A DNA stretch of 35,839 nt, from positions 1-35,839 of the forward strand of contig JAPOYU010000101.1 of the NCBI GenBank assembly GCA_026706395.1, given 5' to 3'. The stretch comes from Chloroflexota bacterium (GTDB lineage: Bacteria > Chloroflexota > Anaerolineae > Aggregatilineales > Phototrophicaceae). The notes beneath the pieces are model-generated. The model did not search any database. It saw only the letters and a program-made list of their open reading frames with translations, and was not told the DNA's origin. This document shows positions 15,830 through 24,764 of the stretch, one piece after another; positions within the stretch are counted from its first letter, which is position 1, and every line of letters starts with the position of its first letter. Both the position numbers and the translations under genes were made by a program.

Positions 15830-16651
15830 ATGATTCGTCTGAAACGACGCAATACAGCTTGGCTTTTAACCATGACCCTACTGATAGGCTTCGCTCTCTT
15901 GGCGGCGCCCGTTTCGGCTGCCGTTCAGCTTTCGCTGATCGGCGTCTTGGCGGTTGCCGTCATCGCCTCCATGATTGAGTTGGGTCCGGAACGGGCCAGT
16001 TTGCTCGATGCGCTGTATCGGGCGCCATTGCAAAGGCGGATCACGCCGCAAGCGCGTGAAGCATCGGAACGGGCGGCCGCCCGCGCCGGCTATTTCAATC
16101 GCAACGGCATCGTCATGCTCGATATCGGCTTAATAGCGATGCAGACGGGCGTCGAAGGTTTGGCCATGCGCCGCACGCGGAATATCTCCAAAGACGACGA
16201 TGGCGTTCGCCCCTTCATCACGCTTTATGTGCTGCCGGAAGAGGCGGAGCGTCAAGCGCTGATTCGTTACGAGATTTACAATCAGCTCGGTGAAGAGGAA
16301 TATGTGCACGAGATGAAGACCTATCTGCGCGAGGGCGAACTGAGCCTGCTGGCCGACCATCACTTGCCGCTGGCCGGCAATCGCGGCATCGATGGCAACG
16401 GCGACTGGGACCTGCGCGTTTATGTCGATAACAATCTCATCGGCATGCATAACCTGATGCTTTCGCCATCGGTGAATGAGCGCCGCCGCCGGCTGAGCGG
16501 TGAAGCCGAGGTCGAACCCTCGCGCCGCCGGCGCAGCCGGAACCTGGAGGACGCCGTTATCGTCGACGAGGCGGAGCAGCCGCAGGCGACCCAATTGAAA
16601 GATTTGTTGCAGCAGTCAAGCTCGTCGAGTCGCTCGCGCAGCAGGCAGTAA
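15830..16651 (+). CDS. Membrane-anchored protein, paralogue of the next gene
   Basis: Not a family I can name. Two hydrophobic segments at about residues 10-29 and 33-50 anchor a soluble domain of about 150 residues. That domain aligns with the next gene: MLDIGLIAMQTG against LTVDIGLLTTKD, VRPFITLYVLPEE against IQPFVQLRVPMEA, and GDWDLRVYVDNNLIGMH against GKWSMRVIADGVTIAEH. The alternating hydrophobic pattern suggests a beta-sandwich. The C-terminal 50 residues are Arg/Ser-rich and probably disordered. The promoter at 15772 and GGTGA before ATG 15830 support this start over GTG 15779. Confidence 0.7.
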   Translation: MIRLKRRNTAWLLTMTLLIGFALLAAPVSAAVQLSLIGVLAVAVIASMIELGPERASLLDALYRAPLQRRITPQAREASERAAARAGYFNRNGIVMLDIGLIAMQTGVEGLAMRRTRNISKDDDGVRPFITLYVLPEEAERQALIRYEIYNQLGEEEYVHEMKTYLREGELSLLADHHLPLAGNRGIDGNGDWDLRVYVDNNLIGMHNLMLSPSVNERRRRLSGEAEVEPSRRRRSRNLEDAVIVDEAEQPQATQLKDLLQQSSSSSRSRSRQ

Positions 16652-16666
16652 ACTGAGGACAAAGAA

Positions 16667-17494
16667 ATGCCGGATAATCGCAACACCTGGTTTCTCGCTT
16701 TTATCCTGCTGGCCTTGGGGGCAGTGGCGCTGCTGGGAAACAGCTTCCCGGTGATACTGGTTCTGCTCGGCTTGCTCTTCCTGGTGCGTCAATTCGACAA
16801 CGATAGTTCCAGCAGCAACATCAGCAGCGCGGCGCAGACTTATGACTACAGTCACTACGATTATGAGCAGGCGGAAGAAGAAGAGTACGACGACTATGAG
16901 ATCTTCCATCAGCAGCCGGCCAGCGCCGAGCAGCGTGTTTATCGTCATGCACTGGAATCGGTGACGCGAGCCGGGCTCGACCCCGATAATGTGCAGGTGC
17001 TGACTGTCGATATCGGCTTGCTGACGACCAAGGACAATAGCGACCCGCAGATATACCGCACCTGGTCCCTGCCCGATGATATTGACTACATCCAGCCCTT
17101 CGTGCAATTGCGGGTGCCGATGGAAGCCGATGGCAATATCCGCTTCGAGATCGTTGATGCGATTGGCGACTTGGTCTACGTTCACGAAGACGACTTCCAT
17201 CTCACCCGAGGGCGCAATTTCCTAACGCCGAATACGCGCATGCCGCTGCATGACCAGATGGAGTTGGACGGCAAGTGGTCCATGCGAGTCATCGCCGATG
17301 GCGTCACCATTGCCGAGCATCGCTTCGAATACGCGGAAGCGACCGGCGCCAACATCCGCCGTCATATCGGCGAGGACGGCGAGATCAATACCGAAATGCG
17401 CGCCGTCATGGCGGAGAACCGCCTGCCCAAGATGTCGCTTGATGACCTGCTGGCCTATCAAGGCGAGGAAGAGGAGCAGGAGCGACGAGCTTGA
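16667..17494 (+). CDS. Membrane-anchored protein, paralogue of the preceding gene
   Basis: 275 residues. A hydrophobic stretch at about 8-41 spans the membrane once or as a hairpin, followed by a Ser/Asp/Tyr/Glu-rich spacer (44-90) and then the domain shared with the preceding gene (about 95-225). The C-terminal tail is acidic and ends in a helix (MSLDDLLAYQ), reminiscent of the LKDLLQQ tail of its paralogue. GAGG seven bases before the ATG and 15-bp spacing show co-transcription. Function unknown; an envelope-stability role is inference from the neighbouring secreted and 2TM proteins. Confidence 0.7.
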   Translation: MPDNRNTWFLAFILLALGAVALLGNSFPVILVLLGLLFLVRQFDNDSSSSNISSAAQTYDYSHYDYEQAEEEEYDDYEIFHQQPASAEQRVYRHALESVTRAGLDPDNVQVLTVDIGLLTTKDNSDPQIYRTWSLPDDIDYIQPFVQLRVPMEADGNIRFEIVDAIGDLVYVHEDDFHLTRGRNFLTPNTRMPLHDQMELDGKWSMRVIADGVTIAEHRFEYAEATGANIRRHIGEDGEINTEMRAVMAENRLPKMSLDDLLAYQGEEEEQERRA

Positions 17495-17526
17495 AAGCGG
17501 TGGACTTGCGACCCCCGCCGGCTATC

Positions 17527-19002
17527 TCAACTGGCCCGCTCCGCCAATATCAACACATAGCTGCCAGTCGTATTTGGATCGTCATCCGTACCGGCATAGC
17601 GCCGGGCGCGGATATAGTAGGTGCCGGTGGCGGGCAGGGCGAAATGGTCGATCAGCGCATTCTGGTCATTGGCGGCGCGATCGTCATTGCGCGTTAGGAT
17701 TTCCTGCGCGCCGTTTAGCAATTCAAGCAGCGCGTCCAGGTTGCCATCCACACGCGTCATGGATATTGAGACGACTTCGCCCTGCCGGCCATAGAATGCG
17801 TAGACGTCGCCCTGGTTCTCTTCGCTGATTGCCCCCGTGACGCTTGTGCCGAATTCCAGGCTCACCGTACCGGGAGGGACTTCGACCAATGGATCGTCGA
17901 GGATTTCCAGGCTCAGCTTGAACTCGCCGATTGTCGTGCCAGCGCCGCCGTCATAGCGAGTGGCGATGATATGGTACTTTCCGTCGGACGGGATACGAAA
18001 ATCAATGATTCTGGAATTCTGCCCTTCGCCACTGTCATCGTCCTCGGCGAGAGGCTTGAAATCACCATCAGACAAAATGAGGTAGCTGTCCAGGTCGCCG
18101 CTGCCGCCGCGCTCCATGTCGATCGTTATCAGGTCATCGGCGGAAGCATGAAAGGCGTAGAAGCGTTCGAATTGCTCATGATTCAGCGTCGATATCCGCG
18201 ATTCGCTGTAGCCGATGGGCAAAGGCGCGAGGCGCGTGCTGCCCGTGCCGCTGTTTTCCGCCTCTTCGATGCTTAATACGAAGCTGCCGGAGCTGTCGTC
18301 ATAACGGGTCGCCATCACGATATAGGTCCCGCCGCGCTCGATAATGAGGCCGTCAATGCGCGCGTTGCGGGTTTCGCCATGCTGGTCGTCGTTCTCGGCG
18401 ATTACGAAGCGGTCGCCATCGACGACGCGCAGGAATGGGTCCAATGTGCCGGACGAGCGCACCATGGAAATCGTCAGGATATCGCCTTGTTGCGCTTGAA
18501 AGGTGTAATAGACTTCGGCGCTGGTATTGCTGATAGTGCCGATGACGGAATCGCCGTAGCGGAGCGTGCTGCCCCGCTCGGACAAGACGCCCTTGCGCGT
18601 CATGCGCAGGTCGTAAGTTCCGGCGGTAGTTCCGAGGCTGTAGCCGAAGCGCCCAACGACGACAAAATAGCGACCGGTTCTTTCCATCGTAAGATCACGG
18701 TAGACACCTGTCGCGCCGTCGCTGTCGTCGCGCCAAAGAGCCAACCGTCCGCTGTCATCAAAGACGCCGAGAACGGGGTCAAGGTCCCCGTCGGTCGCGT
18801 TCAACTCAAAACGTATGACTTCCCCGCGCAGCCCATCGACATAGTAGACATCGCGCGGGTTTCCACCATCAAGCCGGCCGCTGATCAAGCCATCGTGCTC
18901 GATTCGGGCTTGGTCGCTGTCGATTTCTCGTGACTGCGCCCCGCCGGCGGGGATCAACAGCAACTGCAGTAGCAGTATCAGACAGAGGCAGGCAAGTCTC
19001 AT
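17527..19002 (-). CDS. Secreted protein with four PPC domains
   Basis: A signal peptide is evident (MRLACLCLILLLQLLLIPAG, cleavage near GAQS). About four repeats of the bacterial pre-peptidase C-terminal (PPC) beta-sandwich domain follow, at roughly 35-135, 140-245, 258-368 and 378-489. Each has a DVYYV/EVYYTF/RFYAF/DVYAFY strand, a GDLDP- or GTLDP-like turn, an ENDD/EDDD loop and a GTYxxxATRY closing strand. PPC domains normally accompany secreted proteases; here there is no enzyme domain, so it is probably an adhesive or structural surface protein. Its ATG overlaps the histidine kinase stop (ATGA, 18999-19002), so both are translated from one mRNA. Confidence 0.85.
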   Translation of the reverse strand: MRLACLCLILLLQLLLIPAGGAQSREIDSDQARIEHDGLISGRLDGGNPRDVYYVDGLRGEVIRFELNATDGDLDPVLGVFDDSGRLALWRDDSDGATGVYRDLTMERTGRYFVVVGRFGYSLGTTAGTYDLRMTRKGVLSERGSTLRYGDSVIGTISNTSAEVYYTFQAQQGDILTISMVRSSGTLDPFLRVVDGDRFVIAENDDQHGETRNARIDGLIIERGGTYIVMATRYDDSSGSFVLSIEEAENSGTGSTRLAPLPIGYSESRISTLNHEQFERFYAFHASADDLITIDMERGGSGDLDSYLILSDGDFKPLAEDDDSGEGQNSRIIDFRIPSDGKYHIIATRYDGGAGTTIGEFKLSLEILDDPLVEVPPGTVSLEFGTSVTGAISEENQGDVYAFYGRQGEVVSISMTRVDGNLDALLELLNGAQEILTRNDDRAANDQNALIDHFALPATGTYYIRARRYAGTDDDPNTTGSYVLILAERAS

Positions 19003-20009
19003 GCCTCAATTCTAACCGAGTTTCCCATCCGCGGTCCTTGCAGGCCAGTTGAATGATCTGGCGCCAATCGCCGGGGCAATACGATTTCAAATGTTGTGCC
19101 AAGGCCTACCGCGGATCTGACGCTGATATCGCCGCCATGCAGATCGAGCGCCTGCTTGGCGACCGCCAAACCGAGGCCGGTGCCGGGAAAGTCAGTGACG
19201 TTGCTCGCCCGGCAAAATGGCGAGAACAGGCCCTCAATGTCCTCCGGAGGGATTCCGATACCCTCATCGCTTACGGAGATCCGCGCACAATCCCCCTCGC
19301 GCACAAGCGCCAGTTCGACGCGGCCGCCATCTGGCGAGTACTTCACAGCGTTGCCAACAAGATTAGACAGGGCGCGCCGCAGCAGCCGTTCATCGAATTC
19401 CGCGAAATACTCCGATTCAGAGCAACGAAAGTGAATAGTATGATGCCGGCGACGGTTGATTTGGAAGGACTCGGCGATGTCGCGACATAGTGTCAGCAGA
19501 TCGTGGCGAGCCGGATTGAAGTCCAGGTCAGCCCGATTGGAGGTGGTCAGATTGACTACATCACTGACGATTTCATTGAGATGCGCGACTTGCTGCCGGA
19601 TATTTTCGAGATACTCCTGGCGTTCCTCCGCTGTCGCCCGTTCGCTATAACGCGCCAGCAGATCATGTGACAACTGGATGGATGCCAGCGGCGTCCGAAA
19701 CTCATGAGAGATCATTGAAAGGCACCGGTCTTTCAACTCCCTCTGCCGGCGTTCCGCGTATAATTTCTCCACCAGCCTATCGACCGGCAGACTGTCGGTC
19801 CTGGTGATCTCATGTTTTGCCGACCGGTTGATTGAGCTGGATAAGGATGGTTTGAGCTTGGGGATGGCGTGGTTCAGTAGCATTTGGGTTTTATCGATCT
19901 CCGACGACGGATTGGCGAAGCGCTTTGGAGCTACGCTCATGGCGCCCTGGCCCGCTTGTGTCCTGGCTTCGCCTACCTTCATGGTATCACAAGGAAAGCG
20001 GTTTTCCAT
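18999..20009 (-). CDS. Soluble sensor histidine kinase
   Basis: Phosphodonor H102 in MISHEFRTPL (HisKA), then the HATPase domain: N box NLVGNAVKYSP (216-226), G1 DEGIG (248-252) and G2 GTGLGL (276-281). The N-terminal 90 residues contain no membrane segment and no PAS or GAF domain I can recognise, so the input signal is unknown. No response regulator gene is adjacent. The gene is translationally coupled to the secreted PPC protein, an unusual partner. Several starts are possible (20009, 19982, 19940); none has a strong ribosome-binding site, and I keep the longest. Confidence 0.88.
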   Translation of the reverse strand: MENRFPCDTMKVGEARTQAGQGAMSVAPKRFANPSSEIDKTQMLLNHAIPKLKPSLSSSINRSAKHEITRTDSLPVDRLVEKLYAERRQRELKDRCLSMISHEFRTPLASIQLSHDLLARYSERATAEERQEYLENIRQQVAHLNEIVSDVVNLTTSNRADLDFNPARHDLLTLCRDIAESFQINRRRHHTIHFRCSESEYFAEFDERLLRRALSNLVGNAVKYSPDGGRVELALVREGDCARISVSDEGIGIPPEDIEGLFSPFCRASNVTDFPGTGLGLAVAKQALDLHGGDISVRSAVGLGTTFEIVLPRRLAPDHSTGLQGPRMGNSVRIEA

Positions 20010-20154
20010 AAATGGCGCGTTAATAAGTGCAAGTTATGACATTTCGCAGCATGGCCGGTTCTACCTGGCATATTCTCAAGCGGGCGCGAGGACATGACTT
20101 GTGGGTCCGGAGCCTTGGCTGCGAGCCGGCTGCCCTGTTGCGGAGTCCCGCGCA

Positions 20155-20163
20155 TGCTATAAT
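20155..20163 (+). promoter_or_regulatory. Extended -10 promoter of the LysM-protein gene
   Basis: TGCTATAAT, the same extended -10 as before the Rieske gene. Transcription would begin near 20170, leaving a leader of about 37 bases to the TTG at 20207. Confidence 0.5.
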
Positions 20164-20206
20164 GCGAGACTGCATGCGGCCCGGCATACACTCTTGGAGA
20201 CCGGAA

Positions 20207-21028
20207 TTGCGTCAACTCTGCTTCACGCTTATCTGTTTTGCGGCGCTCATGACGGTGCATGCCCAACAGACCGACGATCTCATCCATACTGTTGAGGCCG
20301 GCGAGACCTTGATATCGATCGCCAATGCCTACGGTGTTTCCTTGGACCAACTGCTGACCTTGAACAACCTGGACCCAGATGCTTATTTGCAGATCGGGCA
20401 GCGCCTGCTTGTCATACCCGATGCAGTGCAAACTGATGGCGAAGAAGAAGCCGGCGAGCCGGCCAGCGAGGAAGAGACAAGCGCGACCATCTCCACAGCG
20501 GGTCATCCGGAAGCGCCAGTTTTACAAGCTTCGGCGCCGATGATGGATCCGGCCGATCTCAGCCCGCAGATCTGCTTCATCATATTCGCCGACGAGAATC
20601 ACAACGGCATGAGAGAACCGGATGAAATCAGGCTTGGCGGTGGTGAAATCATTCTTTTCGATGCCGCCGATGTCGAGCAACTGCACTATAGTACCGATGG
20701 CGAATCAGAGCCCTATTGCCTGCGTGACCTGGGGCGGCGACTGTATCGGCTTGAGGCCACCGCACCCGACGGCTACGGGTTAAGCGATGCGGCCAGCCTT
20801 TGGCTTGACTTGCGCTACGGCGGCAAACTGAATTTGGAATTCGGCGCCAGGCAAGGCTTTCCAACGATTGCCCGTTCAGCCCTGGAAGCAAATGCTGAAA
20901 TCGAGAATGTGCCAAGCGATGAGTCTCGGAGGCTGTTGCACGAAGTGAGCGGTCTTGTCGCTGTGGCAATCGCTGGCGTGGTCTTGATTAGCGGGTTGAT
21001 CGCCGCTGTGTTTCTACGAGGCCGCTGA
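20207..21028 (+). CDS. Secreted LysM protein with SdrD_B-like domain and C-terminal anchor
   Basis: From the TTG at 20207 the protein begins with a clean signal peptide (RQLCFTLICFAALMTVHAQ). A LysM domain follows (IHTVEAGETLISIANAYGVS to IGQRLLVIP), binding peptidoglycan or a related glycan. After a Glu/Ser-rich linker comes an SdrD_B/Cna_B-like domain with the calcium-type loop DENHNGMREPDE. A membrane helix (about 247-270) ends in RGR. GGAG (20196-20199) sits 7 bases before the TTG. The open frame reaches back to 20027, but the promoter lies inside that extension and the added residues would bury the signal peptide, so I reject the longer start. Stop and next start overlap by one base. Confidence 0.8.
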   Translation: MRQLCFTLICFAALMTVHAQQTDDLIHTVEAGETLISIANAYGVSLDQLLTLNNLDPDAYLQIGQRLLVIPDAVQTDGEEEAGEPASEEETSATISTAGHPEAPVLQASAPMMDPADLSPQICFIIFADENHNGMREPDEIRLGGGEIILFDAADVEQLHYSTDGESEPYCLRDLGRRLYRLEATAPDGYGLSDAASLWLDLRYGGKLNLEFGARQGFPTIARSALEANAEIENVPSDESRRLLHEVSGLVAVAIAGVVLISGLIAAVFLRGR

Positions 21029-21747
21029 TGTGCCGGGCTCGCGCGACGATCGAGCCACGACGGCTGGCGCGCCAATTGGTTCTGAGCTTCTTGGCGCTTG
21101 CTTGTCTAATCTCGCAAGCGCAAGATACCGGCCAGATCTGCCTGCAAGCATACGCCGATCAAAACGAAGATGGCCTGCGGACTGAGGCGGAAGCGCCAAT
21201 TGCGCGCGGCATCGCAGCCAGCTTGCTCGACGAGCGCGGCATAACCATCGGCGCTCAGTTGCTGGAAGACTCGCCTTACGCCGCCGATGGCCTGCTCTGC
21301 TTCGATCAACTGCTGGCCGGCCGGTATCGCATCATCATCAGCAGCAGTGAATACAGCGCGACAACGGCGACAACGGCCGAGGCAGCGGTTAGCCCCGGGG
21401 CGGCGCCGGCGAGAATTGACTTCGGCGCGAAGCCTTTGACGGTAGCGGTAGCGCCGGCCATCCTAACCGGTCTCGCGGCGCTGGATGCCGATGCCGTACC
21501 GACTTTGCTCGTCGCCGTGGGCGCTGCTGTCATCGCCATCATTGGCCTGTCGCTGCTTGGCTGCCTGCTGGTTGCGTTGATCTTGCGCGGCCGCAATCGC
21601 GCGAAGACCCGTCAGCCAGCCGGTCCCGCTACGAGAAACCTTCAGCCGGCGCCCCCTCCGGAAGACGAAGCGCTGTCGCCGCGGCTGACAAAGGACCCCA
21701 GCGAAGGTTCGCCACCTCTCTTCACTGATGAAGATCAGCAGTGGTAG
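21028..21747 (+). CDS. Secreted SdrD_B-like protein with membrane anchor
   Basis: A signal peptide (about residues 10-32) is followed by an SdrD_B-like domain whose loop DQNEDGLRTEAE matches the loop of the preceding gene; the YRIIISSSEYSA strand closes it. An Ala-rich spacer leads to a long membrane helix (about 150-187, ending LILRGR, as in the neighbour) and a cytoplasmic Pro/Glu-rich tail. No LysM domain. It starts on the last base of the upstream stop, so the two genes form an operon of related surface proteins. Confidence 0.7.
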   Translation: MCRARATIEPRRLARQLVLSFLALACLISQAQDTGQICLQAYADQNEDGLRTEAEAPIARGIAASLLDERGITIGAQLLEDSPYAADGLLCFDQLLAGRYRIIISSSEYSATTATTAEAAVSPGAAPARIDFGAKPLTVAVAPAILTGLAALDADAVPTLLVAVGAAVIAIIGLSLLGCLLVALILRGRNRAKTRQPAGPATRNLQPAPPPEDEALSPRLTKDPSEGSPPLFTDEDQQW

Positions 21748-21777
21748 ACTGGTTGCTGCTCGGAATAGTGTTCACCA

Positions 21778-22710
21778 ATGCGGGGGAAGAAGCGATCCGT
21801 GGCCTTGTTTTTCTCTGACGTTGACTTGGAGTTGGCGCGCGACAATCTCGACAGCAAGCCGATAAGCGACGCCTTGCGGCTGCTCGATGCCCAGCCTGAA
21901 GACACTCTCGAAGCTGCGCAACTGCTCGCCTACAAATTCCTTTTTCGTCGTGATGCAACCGCCGGCGACGCTACCATAGAAGCGTTGAATAGGCAGGATT
22001 TCATCGCCGCTGCCAGCCTCGACTTGCCGGCGCTGAAACGCCAACTCGGCTGGCTGTCCGTCTTGGCAATGCTGCGAGGGCATCGGCAGTGGCGCCCTCA
22101 TGCAGAGGACAGTCTGCGCGTGATTGACAGTTTCGTCCAGCGAGGGCTTCGGTCCGGCGGAGAATGCGATCCCGCGCGCCTCGGCTGGCAAGCCGCCGCG
22201 TCAATGGCTGCGGCCATCCTGACCGAGGACAACACGAGCTTTCAGCGCGCCTGCGATGTTTATCGCCGGATAGTCGATGAGCATATCCATCCGGAAGGGT
22301 ATATCAAGGGCGCTGTAGACGTTGACGGCGCTACCGAGACATATCAAGCGCAGTTCTCGGCGACATGCGCGCTGGTCCTCATAGCGGAGATGGCCGGGCA
22401 AGCGGGCGTCGATCTGTGGGACTATGACAATCGCGCCGTAAGCGCGAATACAGCCGCTGCGTATACCTACTACTATTACTTCTTCCCAGAGAGTTGGAGA
22501 TGGGAAGACGGTCTTACGCGAGAAACAACCATGGCGATCATGCGCCGGGAAGGCGCCTTCTTCGAAATGGTGAATCGCCGGGGTCACCTGCGCGGCGTCG
22601 AGCAGCTGTTCGCGGAGCAGCGTCCCATGTTCTCCGCTACTGGGGGCGGCTTGACAACTTTGACACACAGCCTTGCTCCGCCGAAGAAGAGACGCTGGCG
22701 ACTATTCTGA
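21778..22710 (+). CDS. Alginate-lyase-family-like protein
   Basis: The 310-residue protein resembles the alpha/alpha-toroid alginate lyase family (PF05426). The best region runs from about 160 to 245, with RIVDEHIHPEGYI, TYQAQFSATCALVLIAEM, GVDLWDYDN and YTYYYYFFPESWRW. No signal peptide is seen from the ATG at 21778, unlike most secreted lyases; a GTG at 21799 is an alternative start. The substrate could be a uronic acid polymer, and the neighbouring LysM and SdrD_B proteins suggest surface glycan work, but that is inference. Ends well before the metal operon. Confidence 0.6.
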   Translation: MRGKKRSVALFFSDVDLELARDNLDSKPISDALRLLDAQPEDTLEAAQLLAYKFLFRRDATAGDATIEALNRQDFIAAASLDLPALKRQLGWLSVLAMLRGHRQWRPHAEDSLRVIDSFVQRGLRSGGECDPARLGWQAAASMAAAILTEDNTSFQRACDVYRRIVDEHIHPEGYIKGAVDVDGATETYQAQFSATCALVLIAEMAGQAGVDLWDYDNRAVSANTAAAYTYYYYFFPESWRWEDGLTRETTMAIMRREGAFFEMVNRRGHLRGVEQLFAEQRPMFSATGGGLTTLTHSLAPPKKRRWRLF

Positions 22711-22875
22711 CTCTGCGTCTATTGCGTTTCAGTTGGTCCGGTTTTTCCTTCTCAGTAGTCCCAAGTTAGTCGTTGGAAATTTCATTTAGACGGCAGTCAT
22801 TCTCATTACTTTCTTTGAACTGCTTCTGCAACGTCATGTTGCAAGAGCATCCGTTCATCTCCCGAATAAAACCCC
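22711..22875. other. Non-coding region upstream of the metal-uptake operon
   Basis: A 15-base element CTCAGTAGTCCCAAG (22751-22765) recurs with one change at 27633-27647, just past the operon. ATTCTCATTAC (22799-22809) is the inverse of GTAATGAGAAT at 27651-27661; TGAGAAT is the half-site type used by Fur/Zur proteins, but the second half is poor here. Confidence 0.4.
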
Positions 22876-22906
22876 TTGACAAAATATTTAAGTTAGCCTA
22901 AAAATA
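22876..22906 (+). promoter_or_regulatory. Promoter and DtxR/MntR-type operator of the metal operon
   Basis: TTGACA (22876-22881) with TAAAAA at 22899-22904 (17-bp spacing) gives a usable promoter. Overlapping it, TTAAGTTAGCCTAAAAATA (22888-22906) matches the 19-bp DtxR/IdeR box at 14 positions, including the unbroken core GTTAGCCTAA. A metal-loaded DtxR-family repressor bound here would block RNA polymerase when Zn, Mn or Fe is sufficient. Confidence 0.6.
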
Positions 22907-22946
22907 TAGTTAATATCGCTAAAAACGGATGAACGGTTAACGATCA

Positions 22947-23975
22947 ATGAAAACACGATCTTTGCTTTTGTTACTGGTCACATGCATTTTCCTGGTGAAT
23001 TCGCTGGGCTATGGCGCTGAAGATCGGCGCAAGATCGTCGCTACGACCACACAAGCGGCTGATTTAATGCGGATACTTTCCTCCGGCGTCGACGCGATAG
23101 AGCTGACCGCGCTCATGGGCGCCGGGGTTGATCCCCATCTGTATCAGCCGACGGAGTCCGATATTGTCGCGATGAATCAGGCGGAAATGGTCATCTACAG
23201 CGGTTTGCACCTCGAAGGCCAATTTGACACGGTATTTGCCGCGCTGGCGGAGCAGGGCATAACAATCTACGCTCTGAGCAGCCCGGTAAAAGATGCCGGA
23301 TTCATCATCGGCGGCTTCGACTTGTCGGATACGCTGCTGAACGTGGACGACCCGCATTTCTGGTTTGACCCGCTCAACTGGCAGCTCACCGCGGGGAATC
23401 TGGCGGATACGCTGGCTGAATTCGATCCGGCCAATGCCGCGGCGTACAAAGCCAATGCCTCGGCCTATATCGAACAGCTGAACTTGCTATACAGCTGGAT
23501 CGACGCGGGCCTGCGATCCATCGATGAGGAACAGCGCTACCTGGTGACGTCGCATGACGCCTTTCAGTATTTCGGCCTGGCCTTCGGCTGGCGAATGGAG
23601 GCGATTCAAGGTCTGAGCACCGAGGACGAAGCCGGCGTCGGCGATATTCAGCAGACGGTCGATTTCGTCATCGAGCATGAGATTCCGGTGCTTTTTGTCG
23701 AAAGCAGCATCCCGCCCGATACTATCGAAGCGGTGATTGAGGCGGTGCGGGCGCAGGGCGGGGAAGCTCGCATCGGTGTGCGCGAGTTGTACGGCGATGC
23801 CATGGACGAGCCCGGCAGCTTCGGCGGCGCCTATATCGGCATGTTGGCCCAGAACGCGCTGACGATAATGCAGTCTTACCGCTGTATGGGCGTGGACGTG
23901 GAGATTCCGGACTGGCCTGAGGAGTTGACGCCGCAGCCGCCCGACGCAATCTGGAATGTAGACTGCGATGCCTGA
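22947..23975 (+). CDS. Zn/Mn ABC transporter substrate-binding protein (TroA/ZnuA family)
   Basis: Exported cluster A-I metal-binding protein with a signal peptide ([20 protein letters not shown]). The predicted ligands follow the TroA set: H64 ([11 protein letters not shown]), H137 (DDPHFWFDP), H203 ([10 protein letters not shown]) and D284 (LYGDAM). Three His plus one Asp is the TroA/ZnuA-like arrangement rather than the two-His, Glu, Asp set of dedicated Mn binders, so zinc is slightly favoured with manganese possible. There is no His-rich loop. First gene of the operon; its end overlaps or abuts the ATPase gene. Confidence 0.9.
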   Translation: MKTRSLLLLLVTCIFLVNSLGYGAEDRRKIVATTTQAADLMRILSSGVDAIELTALMGAGVDPHLYQPTESDIVAMNQAEMVIYSGLHLEGQFDTVFAALAEQGITIYALSSPVKDAGFIIGGFDLSDTLLNVDDPHFWFDPLNWQLTAGNLADTLAEFDPANAAAYKANASAYIEQLNLLYSWIDAGLRSIDEEQRYLVTSHDAFQYFGLAFGWRMEAIQGLSTEDEAGVGDIQQTVDFVIEHEIPVLFVESSIPPDTIEAVIEAVRAQGGEARIGVRELYGDAMDEPGSFGGAYIGMLAQNALTIMQSYRCMGVDVEIPDWPEELTPQPPDAIWNVDCDA

Positions 23976-23994
23976 TCGCCCCGGAGAACACGAT

Positions 23995-24762
23995 ATGCCC
24001 GAGACGAGCGAACTCGCGCTGTCAATTGATGATCTGACCGTCGCCTACCAGGAAAAGCCTGCGATCTGGGATATCGACCTGGACGTGCCCGAAGGCGTGC
24101 TCATGGGCATTGTCGGACCAAACGGCGCCGGCAAGAGCACCTTGATCAAAGCCGCGCTGAACTTGATACCGCGGGCGGCGGGCTCGGTAAGCTTTTATGG
24201 CAAGCCTTACGAGCGGGCGCGTTCCTTGGTCGGTTATGTGCCGCAGCGCGGCAGCGTCGACTGGGACTTCCCGACTTCTGTGCTCGATGTGGTCACGATG
24301 GGGCTGTACGGCAAGCTGGGCTGGTTTCGCCGCCCGGGCAAACGCGAGCGGGAGTTGGCGCTATTTGCCCTGGAGCAAGTGGGTTTGGTCGATTTTGTCG
24401 ATCGGCAGATCAGCCAGCTTTCCGGCGGGCAGCAGCAGCGGACATTTCTCGCGCGTGCGTTGGTTCAGGATGCGCAGATCTACTTCATGGATGAGCCCTT
24501 CGCCGCGGTCGACGCCGTAACGGAAAACGCCATCGTTGATATTCTGCAAGCACTCAACAAGCGCGGCAAAACCGTGCTCGTCGTTCATCACGACTTGCAG
24601 ACGGTCGGGCAGTACTTCGATTGGGTCACGCTGCTGAATGTTGAGATCATCGCCTCGGGGCCGACCGCCGCTGTCTTTACGGCGGAGAATCTGCGCAAGA
24701 CTTATGGCGGCCGGGTCGCCAGCCTTAACGGCGGGACGCTGGCGGGCGCCGCTGGAGGCTGA
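23995..24762 (+). CDS. Zn/Mn ABC transporter ATPase
   Basis: ATP-binding subunit of the metal importer. Walker [10 protein letters not shown] (from residue 41), signature LSGGQQQR (about 142), Walker B with DEPF (166-169) and the switch histidine in VVHHDLQT. About 255 residues is normal for ZnuC/MntB-type ATPases. ATG 23995 has GGAG nine bases upstream; the in-frame ATG at 23968 would overlap the binding-protein gene and has no such site. GGAGG just before its stop serves the next gene. Confidence 0.93.
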   Translation: MPETSELALSIDDLTVAYQEKPAIWDIDLDVPEGVLMGIVGPNGAGKSTLIKAALNLIPRAAGSVSFYGKPYERARSLVGYVPQRGSVDWDFPTSVLDVVTMGLYGKLGWFRRPGKRERELALFALEQVGLVDFVDRQISQLSGGQQQRTFLARALVQDAQIYFMDEPFAAVDAVTENAIVDILQALNKRGKTVLVVHHDLQTVGQYFDWVTLLNVEIIASGPTAAVFTAENLRKTYGGRVASLNGGTLAGAAGG

Positions 24763-24764
24763 CG

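Noticed and set aside
18999..20009. A complete two-component system
   Set aside because: No receiver-domain gene is present on either side of the kinase.
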